In this document: positions 39,173-46,828 of the stretch, piece after piece
Position numbering within the stretch: position 1 is the stretch's first letter
Layout: each line of letters begins with the position of its first letter
Assembly: GCA_963772965.1 (NCBI GenBank)
Contig: CAVYZU010000002.1
Span: 310,001 to 374,000 of the forward strand
DNA length: 64,000 nucleotides
Direction: 5' to 3'
DNA from: AP-15 sp963772965
Lineage (GTDB): Bacteria; Pseudomonadota; Alphaproteobacteria; ATCC43930; CGMCC-115725
Notes under the pieces: generated by a model
The model's input: the letters and a program-made list of their open reading frames with translations, nothing else
Told to the model about the DNA's origin: nothing
The model's database searches: none
Translations under genes and position numbers: made by a program

Positions 39173-40011
39173 GCTCCAAACTCAATCAAGTGATTGACAT
39201 GACGCAATAGCTGTGATTCAAGCTGGAAACTTCGGGGGCTTGGATCATGACGGGGGAGTTCTGGCTCGACGATCGGCAATGGGTGGTGATCGCGCCGCTG
39301 TTGCCGACCAACCAACCGGGGGCACATCGCAAGGACGATCGTCGGATCATCAGCGGCATTATCCACGTGCTCAAGGTCGGGTGCCGGTGGCAGGATTGCC
39401 CGGCGGTCTACGGTCCGCCGACGACGATCTACAATCGCTTTCATCGCTGGGCGCGCCGCGGGATCTGGCGACAATTGTTCACCGCGCTGGTGACCGTCGA
39501 TCCCGGCGGCATCCAGATGATCGACAGCACCACCGCCAAGGCGCATCGCTCGGCGGCCGGCGGAAAAGGGGGGCCGAGCTCCAGGCGATCGGCCGCTCGC
39601 GCGGCGGGCGAACGACAAAAATCCATGCTGTTGTCGATGGTTGCGGTCGTCCCGTGGCGTTCGCCGTAACCCCCGGGCAGCGCGGCGACCTGCCCATCGC
39701 TCGCGGCCTGCTCGAACCGCTGCCGCCAGCCGGTCTGTGTGCCGCCGATGGCGCCTATGACAGCGATCGGCTGCGGCTATTTCTGATCGCGCGCGGCACC
39801 CGCCCGGTCATTCCCAATAACCCCGCCCGCAAACATCTTCATCCGTTCGATCCCCAGACCTACAAGCTGCGCAACTTGATCGAACGAATGTTCGGCCGCC
39901 TCAAAGACTGGCGCCGCATCGCCACCCGCTACGACAAGCTCGCCGCCAACTTCGCCGCTGCCGTAGCCCTCGCCGCTGTCATAAACTGGTGGCTATGATT
40001 GAGTCTGGAGC
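39173..40011 (+). mobile_element. IS5-family (IS427-like) insertion sequence
   Basis: 839 bases flanked by CTAG direct repeats at 39169-39172 and 40012-40015, the target typical of IS5 relatives. Terminal inverted repeats: GCTCCAAACTCAATCA at the left and, reverse-complemented, GCTCCAGACTCAATCA at the right (one mismatch). The left CTAG includes the TA that borders the IS630 element. Confidence 0.9.
39247..39998 (+). CDS. IS5 family transposase in two overlapping frames
   Basis: The first frame (39247-39669) has FWLDDRQWVVIAPLLPT, the DUF4096-type N-terminus, and IQMIDSTTAKAHRSA with the first catalytic Asp. The second frame, ending at 39998, has IGRSRGGRTTKIHAVVD, AADGAYDSDRL (second Asp) and LIERMFGRLKDWRRIATRYDK (Glu, DDE-K). 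The join is at AAAA (39564-39567) followed by GGGGGG (39568-39573), and needs a -1 shift. Programmed frameshifting is known in this IS group, so the element may be functional. Confidence 0.9.
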
Positions 40012-40035
40012 CTAGGGGCGAGAGGAGCCGACGAA

Positions 40036-40305
40036 ATGAAAGAGGCGTTACTCCATATCCATGCCGCGATTGATGTATTGCGCCGCTCTGCTGGGCCGCG
40101 GGCGGTACTCTCGACATTAGAAGCGGCACAGGCCAGCCTGATGCATGACATCTTTGGCGCGTCCTTGGCACCAGCGCAGCGGCGCATGTTGGCTGAATGG
40201 CCGAAAAGCGATTGGACGCTCGGTCCCGACGAGCCACTACCCCACTACGGATTAGGCGGGTCGAGCGATATAGTCGGCTTCGGCGAACTCGACCGGGTGT
40301 TCTAG
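40036..40305 (+). CDS. Small hypothetical protein next to the IS elements
   Basis: 89 residues from ATG 40036 with GAGGAG upstream. N-terminal helix rich in Ala/Leu (MKEALLHIHAAIDVLRRS), C-terminal Gly/Asp/Pro-rich part. No family, signal peptide or membrane segment recognised. It lies 20 bases beyond the IS5 target duplication. Confidence 0.5.
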   Translation: MKEALLHIHAAIDVLRRSAGPRAVLSTLEAAQASLMHDIFGASLAPAQRRMLAEWPKSDWTLGPDEPLPHYGLGGSSDIVGFGELDRVF

Positions 40306-41291
40306 CTGGCGCTGAGTGGACCCAACTTTGGCCTAAACTCCCCGGTACGTGCCGAAATAGGGCGGGACGAAACGTGCGACGAAGTCTCATAAACCCTGAC
40401 AAGACGGACCTTTGAGAACAGACGCTACGGGGACTGAAGTGCGAGATTTTCGAGACCGGCGTCGTCGCGGTGTGGAATTACTCGACGATCGCGGGGGTGC
40501 ATTAGCGCGCGGCTAGGCCGCTGCGAATAGACCGACCCGCGTGGGGAGGCTTGCGGCGGCTACGTAAAAGCTGGTGGGTAAGCTGGCTCTGCCGGATCGT
40601 GGACAGTTAGCTCGAAAGATGACAGATTAGTTACGATTTCTTGGTTAACCTATTAAGTCATTGGTCCGTCTATTTCACGTCTGTCTTAGTGTCAAATAAT
40701 GCATTGCCGGCCTTTCTGCAGCGATCCACCGATTTGGTGGATAACTCTGTGGATAATCCGTTTTGCCGAGTGCTAAGAGCCCGTAGAATAGGACCGCTAA
40801 CGCTATTGCCTAAAATATAGGCAGTGGATAAGGGCTTGAAATTACGTGGCTTTCGGCCCTACCACCACTCTGAGCCAGGTTCCTAGGACGTTCACGGAAC
40901 CTTCATCGATCCAGTGCAGAAGTCACCACTGCTGTGCAAATCTGAATAAGGCATTCTCGCCTAACGAGAAAACCAATCGTTAGTTGGTCTTGTAGCATAC
41001 GATTGTAGAATGACAGGAAGCAAACCGGCCTGACGGGATTTGACGCTAGGGCTGACGGTCCAAGGCCGCGCATCGCCGCTGCATCCAGCTCCGCTCCGCC
41101 GCCTCGATCGCGCCGAGTACCTGATCACCCTCGCGCGCCTCAGCATCATTGACGGGCTCACCTCGCGATGTATTTGGTCACATCTCAATTAACCATTCCC
41201 CGAATATCAGCGTTGCCATTAGGGTTAAAATAGCAGAAGATGCGATCACGCCGCCAGTAACCGGGGAATGTCGAGCAATTTGAGGTGTCAC
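40306..41291. other. Gene-poor region of about 1 kb with DnaA-box-like motifs
   Basis: Many stops in all frames and visibly lower G+C than the surroundings in 40600-40860. No conserved protein, tRNA or IS is seen. Three 9-mers matching or nearly matching TGTGGATAA lie at 40736-40744, 40748-40756 and 40823-40831. The last part should hold the promoter of the PEP-CTERM gene. Confidence 0.6.
40736..40831. promoter_or_regulatory. Cluster of three DnaA-box-like 9-mers
   Basis: 40748-40756 is an exact TGTGGATAA (complement of the DnaA box TTATCCACA). 40736-40744 and 40823-40831 each differ at the first base only. All share one orientation. They might regulate a gene by DnaA, belong to an origin of an element, or be chance in AT-richer DNA. 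Confidence 0.4.
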
Positions 41292-41963
41292 ATGAGATTC
41301 CTCGCTTTAGCTGCGGCACTCACGTCCGCGTTGCTGGTGCCTGTTGCAGCCTCCCATGCCGAGCCGATTACAACCTTATTCAACACCGGTGTTGACGCGT
41401 TCGGAACGCCCCTCAGCAATGGCGCTTCTGAAATTCACTATACCCTGACAAGCGTGCCTAGCGGCCCAACCGCCGTTCGTGTCGCCACGTCGGCTAACGG
41501 GTTCCCGATCCCTCCGTGGCTGGGGGATGACGCCGCCTCGGCCTGGATCGGGCCAAATAGCGACAGTTCTCTTGATGGCCCAGTAGGCAGCTACGACTAT
41601 CGAACAACGTTCAGCCTATCGGGCTTCGTGCCTTCCTCCGCCTCGATCAGCGGGTTTTGGTCCACCGACAACGAGGGGGTGGATATCCTGCTGAACGGCG
41701 TCGCCACCGGCCAGTCGATCCCCTCTGCCGCTAGCTATACGTCTTTTACTCCCTTCGACCTAACGAGTGGCTTTGTCAGCGGCACGAACACGCTCGATTT
41801 CATTGTCAACAATGATGGCGGTCCCACAGGGCTGCGGGTCGAAGTGACCGGAACCGCGACACCCCTACCCATACCGGAGCCCGCGTCGATCGCGCTCGTT
41901 GGGACCGCGTTGCTTGGCATCGGAGCGCTCCGCCGAGGCCGCCTGCAAACGCATTCAAATTAA
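41292..41963 (+). CDS. PEP-CTERM sorting domain protein
   Basis: 223 residues. Signal peptide FLALAAALTSALLVPVAASHA, then a Ser/Thr/Gly-rich beta-type mature region, then the tripartite C-terminal sorting signal: PEPASIALVG, a hydrophobic helix, and basic RRGR. Such proteins are cut by an exosortase during surface or exopolysaccharide delivery. ATG 41292 has a GAGG upstream. No exosortase is encoded in the window, so it must lie elsewhere. Confidence 0.9.
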   Translation: MRFLALAAALTSALLVPVAASHAEPITTLFNTGVDAFGTPLSNGASEIHYTLTSVPSGPTAVRVATSANGFPIPPWLGDDAASAWIGPNSDSSLDGPVGSYDYRTTFSLSGFVPSSASISGFWSTDNEGVDILLNGVATGQSIPSAASYTSFTPFDLTSGFVSGTNTLDFIVNNDGGPTGLRVEVTGTATPLPIPEPASIALVGTALLGIGALRRGRLQTHSN

Positions 41964-42205
41964 CGCGTCGGCCCAACAGCAGCAGATTGCCAGCGCCACG
42001 CTAACCGGCGCGGTGTATTAGCCTGAACCTCGCCCCCGAGCGCACGTGAAGAACAGCCCGAAGCCCGATACCCCACAGGTGAGGGTGAGCCGGGCGGATG
42101 GGAGCCTGGTACTACGCTCAGCGAACCCGAGGGCGGGGCTCCCGTATCTAGGCATTCCTGTACTAGACTCCTAACAAACAGAGCCTGTGTTATTATTGGA
42201 AATAA

Positions 42206-42282
42206 TGGTCGGAGTGAGAGGATTTGAACCTCCGGCCCCTGCCTCCCGAAAGCAGTGCTCTACCAGGCTGAGCTACACTCCG
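42206..42282 (-). tRNA. tRNA-Pro (anticodon CGG)
   Basis: The minus strand folds as a cloverleaf: acceptor CGGAGTG/CACTCCG, D arm GCTC...GAGC, anticodon stem CTGCT/GGCAG with loop TTCGGGA (anticodon CGG), T arm GGAGG-TTCAAAT-CCTCT. The C1-G72 start is typical of bacterial tRNA-Pro. The 3' CCA is encoded (ACCA follows the acceptor). Confidence 0.97.
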
Positions 42283-42406
42283 CCGACCGGGCGCTGTCTA
42301 TAGCGCCAACCCCCTGCCGGCGCAAGCCGCGGGCTCGGAATGCAGGCACATATAGTCACTTTGACGATATTCGCCATCGCCGGATATCGCTTGTGCGCTA
42401 GCGAGA

Positions 42407-43423
42407 TCAAAAGCTGCGATCGCCAGCGAAAGCGGCGGCATCGATCAGCGCCCGCCGCTCGGGGCCGTCCTCAAATGGTTGCAGCGCATCGATCGCAGCG
42501 GCGGCATAGGCGCGGGCCCGCCTTAGCGTATCGGCAAGCCCGTCGCGGCGCTCGACAAGATCGATTGCGCGTTCGAGATCGCCCGGCTGCTGCTCGAGTT
42601 CCTCAAGCGTGCGCCGCCAGAAGGCTTTTTCATCGTCGTCGCCGCGCTCAAAAGCGAGCAGAACCGGCAATGTCACTTTGCCGTCGCGGAAATCGTCGCC
42701 GACACTCTTGCCGAGCTCGGCCTCCCGCGCCGAAAAATCAAGCATGTCGTCTACCAGCTGAAACGCCGTGCCGAGATTGCGGCCAAACCGGTCGAGCGCC
42801 TGTTCCTCATCGGATGGGCGTTCGGCAACCACCGCACCGATGCGGCTCGCGGCGGCAAACAATTCCGCGGTTTTCGATTGGATGACCGCGAGATAGTCGG
42901 CTTCGGTGGTGGCCGTGTTCCCGGTTGTCATCAGCTGCATGACCTCGCCCTCGGCGATCACCGCCGACGCGCGGGACAAGATTTCGAGGATGCGCAAGGA
43001 GCCGTCGGCGACCATCAATTCGAAAGACCGGCTGAACAAAAAATCGCCGACCAATACCGCGGGTTTGTTGCCCCAAAGCGCATTGGCAGTGTCGCGTCCG
43101 CGCCGCAGATCGCTCGCGTCGACGACGTCGTCGTGCAGCAAGGTCGCGGTATGGATAAACTCGACCGCGGCGGCGAGCGCCACATGCCGATCGCCGCGAT
43201 ACCCGCACATCCGGGCGCAGGCGAGCGTCAGCATCGGCCGCAGCCGCTTGCCGCCGCCGGCAACGATGTGGCCGGCAAGCTGGGGGATCAGCGTCACCGG
43301 GCTCTGCATGCGTTCGATAATCAGACGGTTGACGCAATCAAGGTCGCCCTTCAGCAGCTGCATCAACAAATCGAGCGAGGGTTTCTGCGCGACGCGCGAA
43401 TGATCGACACCCGCCACCAGCAC
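42407..43423 (-). CDS. ispB: Polyprenyl diphosphate synthase (octaprenyl/decaprenyl type)
   Basis: A trans-isoprenyl diphosphate synthase that makes the ubiquinone side chain from farnesyl diphosphate and IPP. First Asp-rich motif in TATLLHDDVVDASDLRRGR; second in AFQLVDDMLDF. GGGKRLRPMLTLACARM is the IPP-binding region. The start is uncertain: GTG codons at 43426, 43423 and 43417 all precede the conserved LMQLLKGDLDCVNRLI region, with GAGAGG just upstream; I use 43423. The open frame to 43657 crosses the divergent DUF2007 gene and is rejected. The exact chain length made cannot be read from sequence. Confidence 0.9.
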   Translation of the reverse strand: MLVAGVDHSRVAQKPSLDLLMQLLKGDLDCVNRLIIERMQSPVTLIPQLAGHIVAGGGKRLRPMLTLACARMCGYRGDRHVALAAAVEFIHTATLLHDDVVDASDLRRGRDTANALWGNKPAVLVGDFLFSRSFELMVADGSLRILEILSRASAVIAEGEVMQLMTTGNTATTEADYLAVIQSKTAELFAAASRIGAVVAERPSDEEQALDRFGRNLGTAFQLVDDMLDFSAREAELGKSVGDDFRDGKVTLPVLLAFERGDDDEKAFWRRTLEELEQQPGDLERAIDLVERRDGLADTLRRARAYAAAAIDALQPFEDGPERRALIDAAAFAGDRSF

Positions 43424-43558
43424 CACCCGCCTCTCTTTGTGCCCGCAGCGCCCTTCGGTCGGCCATCCGATCGGCTTGACGCGCCGGAACCCGAGTGAGC
43501 ATAGAATGACAACAACGGTCAAGGTTGCACCGGCGCTCCCTCTTCCCGGTAAGTTGTG

Positions 43559-43771
43559 ATGAAAGAATTGCTGCGAACCAACAACCCCGTTCGCCTCTCG
43601 TGGCTGCAGGCGCTTCTGAACGATTCCGGGATTGAAAGCCTCGTACTGGACCACCACACCAGTTTGGTTGAAGGCAGCATCGGCGCGATCCCACGCCGAT
43701 TGATGGTGTCCGACCGCGATTTTGCACGAGCGCGCGCATTGTTGGCGACAGCCGGCGAGGCAGCGGAGTGA
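43559..43771 (+). CDS. DUF2007 family small protein
   Basis: 70 residues starting MKELLRTNNPVRLSWLQALL, with DSGIESLVLDHHTS and PRRLMVSDRDFARARALL, the pattern of DUF2007 putative signal-transducing proteins. It overlaps the methyltransferase start by four bases (43768-43771) and is divergent from ispB. The gene order is common in alphaproteobacteria; function is unknown. Confidence 0.88.
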   Translation: MKELLRTNNPVRLSWLQALLNDSGIESLVLDHHTSLVEGSIGAIPRRLMVSDRDFARARALLATAGEAAE

Positions 43772-44529
43772 GCGACGCGCCGGCCGCCGTCGAACCGGGC
43801 TTTACCGAAGACCGCCTGCTCGGAGGCCGCGTCCGGCTGCGCCAGCCTGCCGAGGGATACCGGACCGCGATTGATCCAGTGTTTCTCGCGGCAGCGGTGC
43901 CGGCCGAACCGCATCAGCTGGTCCTCGATGTCGGCTGCGGTGCGGGCGCGGCGATGCTGTGCCTTGCCGCTCGCGTGCCGCACAGCCGTGTTGTCGGGCT
44001 CGAAATGCAGCGCGAATTCGTCCGGCTCGCCGGCGACAATGCCATACTGAACGGGATGGAAGCGCGCGTTTCGGTGATGATCGGCGATCTGCTGAGGGCG
44101 CCGCCGCGGCTGTCGCCTGGGTCCTTCGACCATGTCATGGCGAACCCTCCCTACAACGAGCGCGGCCATACGGTGGCGGCCGGGGCGCCGGGCAAAAGCG
44201 AGGCAACGATCGAGGGCGATGCCGATCTTGCCGCCTGGATTAGGTTTGCGCTGACGATGGTGCGGCCAAAGGGCACCGTGACCTTTATCCATCGCGCCGA
44301 TCGGATCGATGCCTTGCTGGGCGAAATTGCCGGCCGAGCCGGCGAGGTCGTCGTCTATCCGCTATGGGCGGGCGCGGACAAGCCGGCGAGCCGGATTCTG
44401 GTGCGCGCCCGCAAGCAGATCGCCGCGCCGGCACGGCTCGCGCCCGGACTGATCCTGCATCGGCCCGACGGCCGGCTGACCGACCGGGCCGAAGCCGTTT
44501 TGCGGGAAGGCAGCGGGCTCGACTTCTGA
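43768..44529 (+). CDS. tRNA1(Val) adenine-N6 methyltransferase-like protein
   Basis: 253 residues of the small methyltransferase superfamily. SAM motif I is VLDVGCGAGAAMLCLAARV and the catalytic motif IV is DHVMANPPYNERG, an NPPY typical of N6-adenine methylation. The N-terminal LLGGRVRLRQPAEGYRTAID DPVFLAA segment is the TrmN6 signature. The start is a GTG at 43768 overlapping the DUF2007 stop. Activity on tRNA1(Val) A37 is inferred from homology. Confidence 0.9.
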   Translation: MSDAPAAVEPGFTEDRLLGGRVRLRQPAEGYRTAIDPVFLAAAVPAEPHQLVLDVGCGAGAAMLCLAARVPHSRVVGLEMQREFVRLAGDNAILNGMEARVSVMIGDLLRAPPRLSPGSFDHVMANPPYNERGHTVAAGAPGKSEATIEGDADLAAWIRFALTMVRPKGTVTFIHRADRIDALLGEIAGRAGEVVVYPLWAGADKPASRILVRARKQIAAPARLAPGLILHRPDGRLTDRAEAVLREGSGLDF

Positions 44530-44584
44530 TCGGTCACAGCCGGCCCGGTGGTCTAGTACTGACCGCCGCCCCATCTACACTGTC

Positions 44585-45427
44585 ATGGCTATTCGCGATT
44601 ATCTCGATGTCGAGCGGCTGTGGCGGCGCGGTCCGGTCGTTTCGGTGCTGCGTTTTGAGGGCGTGATCCTACCTCGCGCACGCCGCAACGCGATCTCGCT
44701 GGCGAGCCATGCCGTGGCGATCGAGCGCGCGTTTCGGTTGCCCGGGCTGGTTGCCGTGGCAATCGTCGTCAATTCGCCGGGCGGTGCGCCGGTGCAGTCG
44801 GCGCTTCTCTATCGCCGCATTCGTCAGCTTGCGGAGGAGAAAAAGATTCCGGTTATCGCCTTTGCCGAAGATGTTGCGGCCTCGGGCGGCTATTGGCTGG
44901 CTCTTGCCGGCGACGAGATATTTGGCGAAGAAACCTCATTGCTGGGGTCGATCGGCGTCATCACCGGCAGCTTTGGCGCACACGAACTGATCCACCGGCT
45001 CGGCATCGAGCGCCGGCTCTATACCTCCGGCACGCACAAATCCTTGCTCGATCCGTTTCTGCCGGTGAACCCCGAGGATGTCGAGCGGCTGACCGTCTTG
45101 CAGCAGGATATCCATCGAGCCTTCAAAGATCATGTCCGCCGACGCCGCGCCGGCAAGATCGACGCCGGCGACGAAAGCTTGTTCAATGGTGACGTGCTGA
45201 CCGGGCATATGGCGGCGCAGCGCGGGCTGATCGACGGAATTGGCGAGGTGCGCGCGGTGATGCGCGCCCGCTATGGCGAAAATGTCCGGCTGCGCGCGAT
45301 CCCGACCGAGCGGCGGCGCCCACTATGGGGGCGGCTGCCATTCAGCGCGCACCAGCCTGCGGACATGATCGGCGATCTGACCGAATGGCTCGAGGCGCGT
45401 CTGCTATGGAACCGCTTCGGGCTATGA
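44585..45427 (+). CDS. S49 family peptidase (SppA/SohB-like)
   Basis: 280 residues. Nucleophile Ser is in FAEDVAASGGYWLALAGDEI and the general-base Lys in LYTSGTHKSLLDPFLP. VNSPGGAPVQSALLYRRIRQ is the family crotonase-like motif. No clear N-terminal signal anchor is seen, unlike SppA, so it may be a cytoplasmic or peripheral member. ATG 44585 follows the methyltransferase stop by 55 bases. Confidence 0.92.
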   Translation: MAIRDYLDVERLWRRGPVVSVLRFEGVILPRARRNAISLASHAVAIERAFRLPGLVAVAIVVNSPGGAPVQSALLYRRIRQLAEEKKIPVIAFAEDVAASGGYWLALAGDEIFGEETSLLGSIGVITGSFGAHELIHRLGIERRLYTSGTHKSLLDPFLPVNPEDVERLTVLQQDIHRAFKDHVRRRRAGKIDAGDESLFNGDVLTGHMAAQRGLIDGIGEVRAVMRARYGENVRLRAIPTERRRPLWGRLPFSAHQPADMIGDLTEWLEARLLWNRFGL

Positions 45428-45554
45428 CAAAGCCGAATAAGATCTCGATTGCCTCGACATCTCCCGCCTTTTGCGGTGTTGCGCCAACACCGCGGTGCGC
45501 CCGCCGCGGCGGCATTTCTTGACCCGCTTCCGGGGAGGCCAGTAAACCTCGGCA

Positions 45555-45779
45555 ATGTTCGAGTTTCCTAAACTCGTTTTCTTGATCCTGCTCGCCGGTG
45601 CGATCTGGATGGTCTACCGCTGGGTGAACGGGCCGGCCCGTCGATTGCCGACCCCACGCGCATCGCGGCCGCGGCGGTCAATTGCGGCTGAGGATCTAGT
45701 CGCGTGCGGTGTGTGCGGTTCCTATGTCGCGGCGCACGCACCGGGTTGCGTCCGGCCCGACTGCCCGCAGCCGCGTTGA
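45555..45779 (+). CDS. Small membrane-anchored zinc-ribbon-like protein
   Basis: 74 residues: one N-terminal helix (LVFLILLAGAIWMVYRWV), a basic Pro/Arg linker, then CGVCGSYV and two more Cys (GCVRPDC), a four-Cys arrangement that could bind zinc. It resembles short PP0621-type proteins. It sits 22 bases before glyQ in the same direction, so it may be cotranscribed. Confidence 0.8.
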   Translation: MFEFPKLVFLILLAGAIWMVYRWVNGPARRLPTPRASRPRRSIAAEDLVACGVCGSYVAAHAPGCVRPDCPQPR

Positions 45780-45801
45780 AATCGCTGGGCCCGACAGGAA
45801 T

Positions 45802-46677
45802 ATGAGCTTTCAATCGCTGATCGCCGATCTGCAGAATTTCTGGGCACGACAGGGCTGCGTGATCCTGCAGCCCTACGATGTCGAAGTCGGCGCCGGTACT
45901 TTTCATCCTGCGACGGCATTGCGCGCGCTCGGCCCGGAGCCGTGGCGCGCCGCTTACGTGCAGCCATCGCGGCGCCCGACAGACGGCCGTTATGGCGAAA
46001 ACCCCAACCGGCTGCAGCATTACTATCAACTGCAGGTGATATTGAAGCCCGCGCCCGCCGACAGCCAGGATCTTTATTTGGCGAGCCTGACAGCATTGGG
46101 GATTGATGCCCGCCGCCACGATATCCGTTTTGTCGAGGATGATTGGGAGAGCCCGACGCTCGGGGCCTGGGGCCTGGGCTGGGAGGTGTGGCTTGACGGC
46201 ATGGAAGTCAGCCAATTCACTTATTTTCAACAAGTCGGCGGCATCGAGTGCGACCCGGTCTCGACCGAGCTTACCTATGGCCTTGAACGGCTGGCGATGT
46301 ATGTGCAGGGGGTCGAGAGCATCTTCGATCTCGATTACAACGGGGCCCCCGGTGCGGCCCGCATGACCTATGGCGACGTATTCAAGCGCGGCGAGCGCGA
46401 ATTCTCGGCCTATAATTTCGAAATCGCCGACACCGCATTGTTGACCCGACACTTCGCCGATGCCGAGAGCGAGTGCCGCGCCGTGCTGGAACGCGGTCTG
46501 GCGCTGCCGGCTTATGACCAATGCCTTAAAGCGAGCCATTTGTTCAATCTGCTCGACGCCCGCGGCGCTCTCAGCGTGACCGAGCGAGCAGCCTACATCC
46601 TGCGCGTTCGCGAACTCGCCAAAGGCTGCTGCGAAGCCTGGCTCGCCGGCAACCAAGATGGGAGCGCCCGGCGGTGA
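45802..46677 (+). CDS. glyQ: Glycyl-tRNA synthetase alpha subunit
   Basis: 291 residues of the class II catalytic subunit that activates glycine in the alpha2-beta2 enzyme. Conserved N-terminus FQSLIADLQNFWARQGCVIL and QPYDVEVGAGTFHPAT; motif 2 region AYVQPSRRPTDGRYGENPNR; motif 3 region GGIECDPVSTELTYGLERLAMY. ATG 45802 has AGGA upstream; the in-frame extension to 45709 overlaps the preceding gene and is rejected. Confidence 0.97.
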   Translation: MSFQSLIADLQNFWARQGCVILQPYDVEVGAGTFHPATALRALGPEPWRAAYVQPSRRPTDGRYGENPNRLQHYYQLQVILKPAPADSQDLYLASLTALGIDARRHDIRFVEDDWESPTLGAWGLGWEVWLDGMEVSQFTYFQQVGGIECDPVSTELTYGLERLAMYVQGVESIFDLDYNGAPGAARMTYGDVFKRGEREFSAYNFEIADTALLTRHFADAESECRAVLERGLALPAYDQCLKASHLFNLLDARGALSVTERAAYILRVRELAKGCCEAWLAGNQDGSARR

Positions 46678-46735
46678 GCCTCATTCTTCTCGCCATTCGT
46701 GTCGCACATTTTCGTGATGCACTTTTATGCGCTTT

Positions 46736-46787
46736 ACCGGCGAAAGCCGGTATCCACGGCAGCAGTGGGTCCCGGCGTGCGCCGGGA
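46736..46787. repeat. REP-like element with two hairpins between glyQ and glyS
   Basis: Two perfect palindromes: ACCGGC-GAAA-GCCGGT (46736-46751) and TCCCGGCG-TG-CGCCGGGA (46770-46787). The intervening and flanking sequence resembles a dispersed proteobacterial repeat; a partial copy is at 891-913. It pushes glyS about 150 bases from glyQ. Confidence 0.8.
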
Positions 46788-46828
46788 AAGCGGGAACCTG
46801 GTGGCAAGAGAATCCGCGCGTGCACCGC

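Noticed and set aside
40306..41291. Chromosomal replication origin
   Set aside because: DnaA-box-like motifs are present, but only one is exact and no origin-associated genes flank the region; kept only as a finding to test.
43424..43657. N-terminal extension of ispB to 43657
   Set aside because: It reads across the divergent DUF2007 gene and shows no polyprenyl-synthase similarity.
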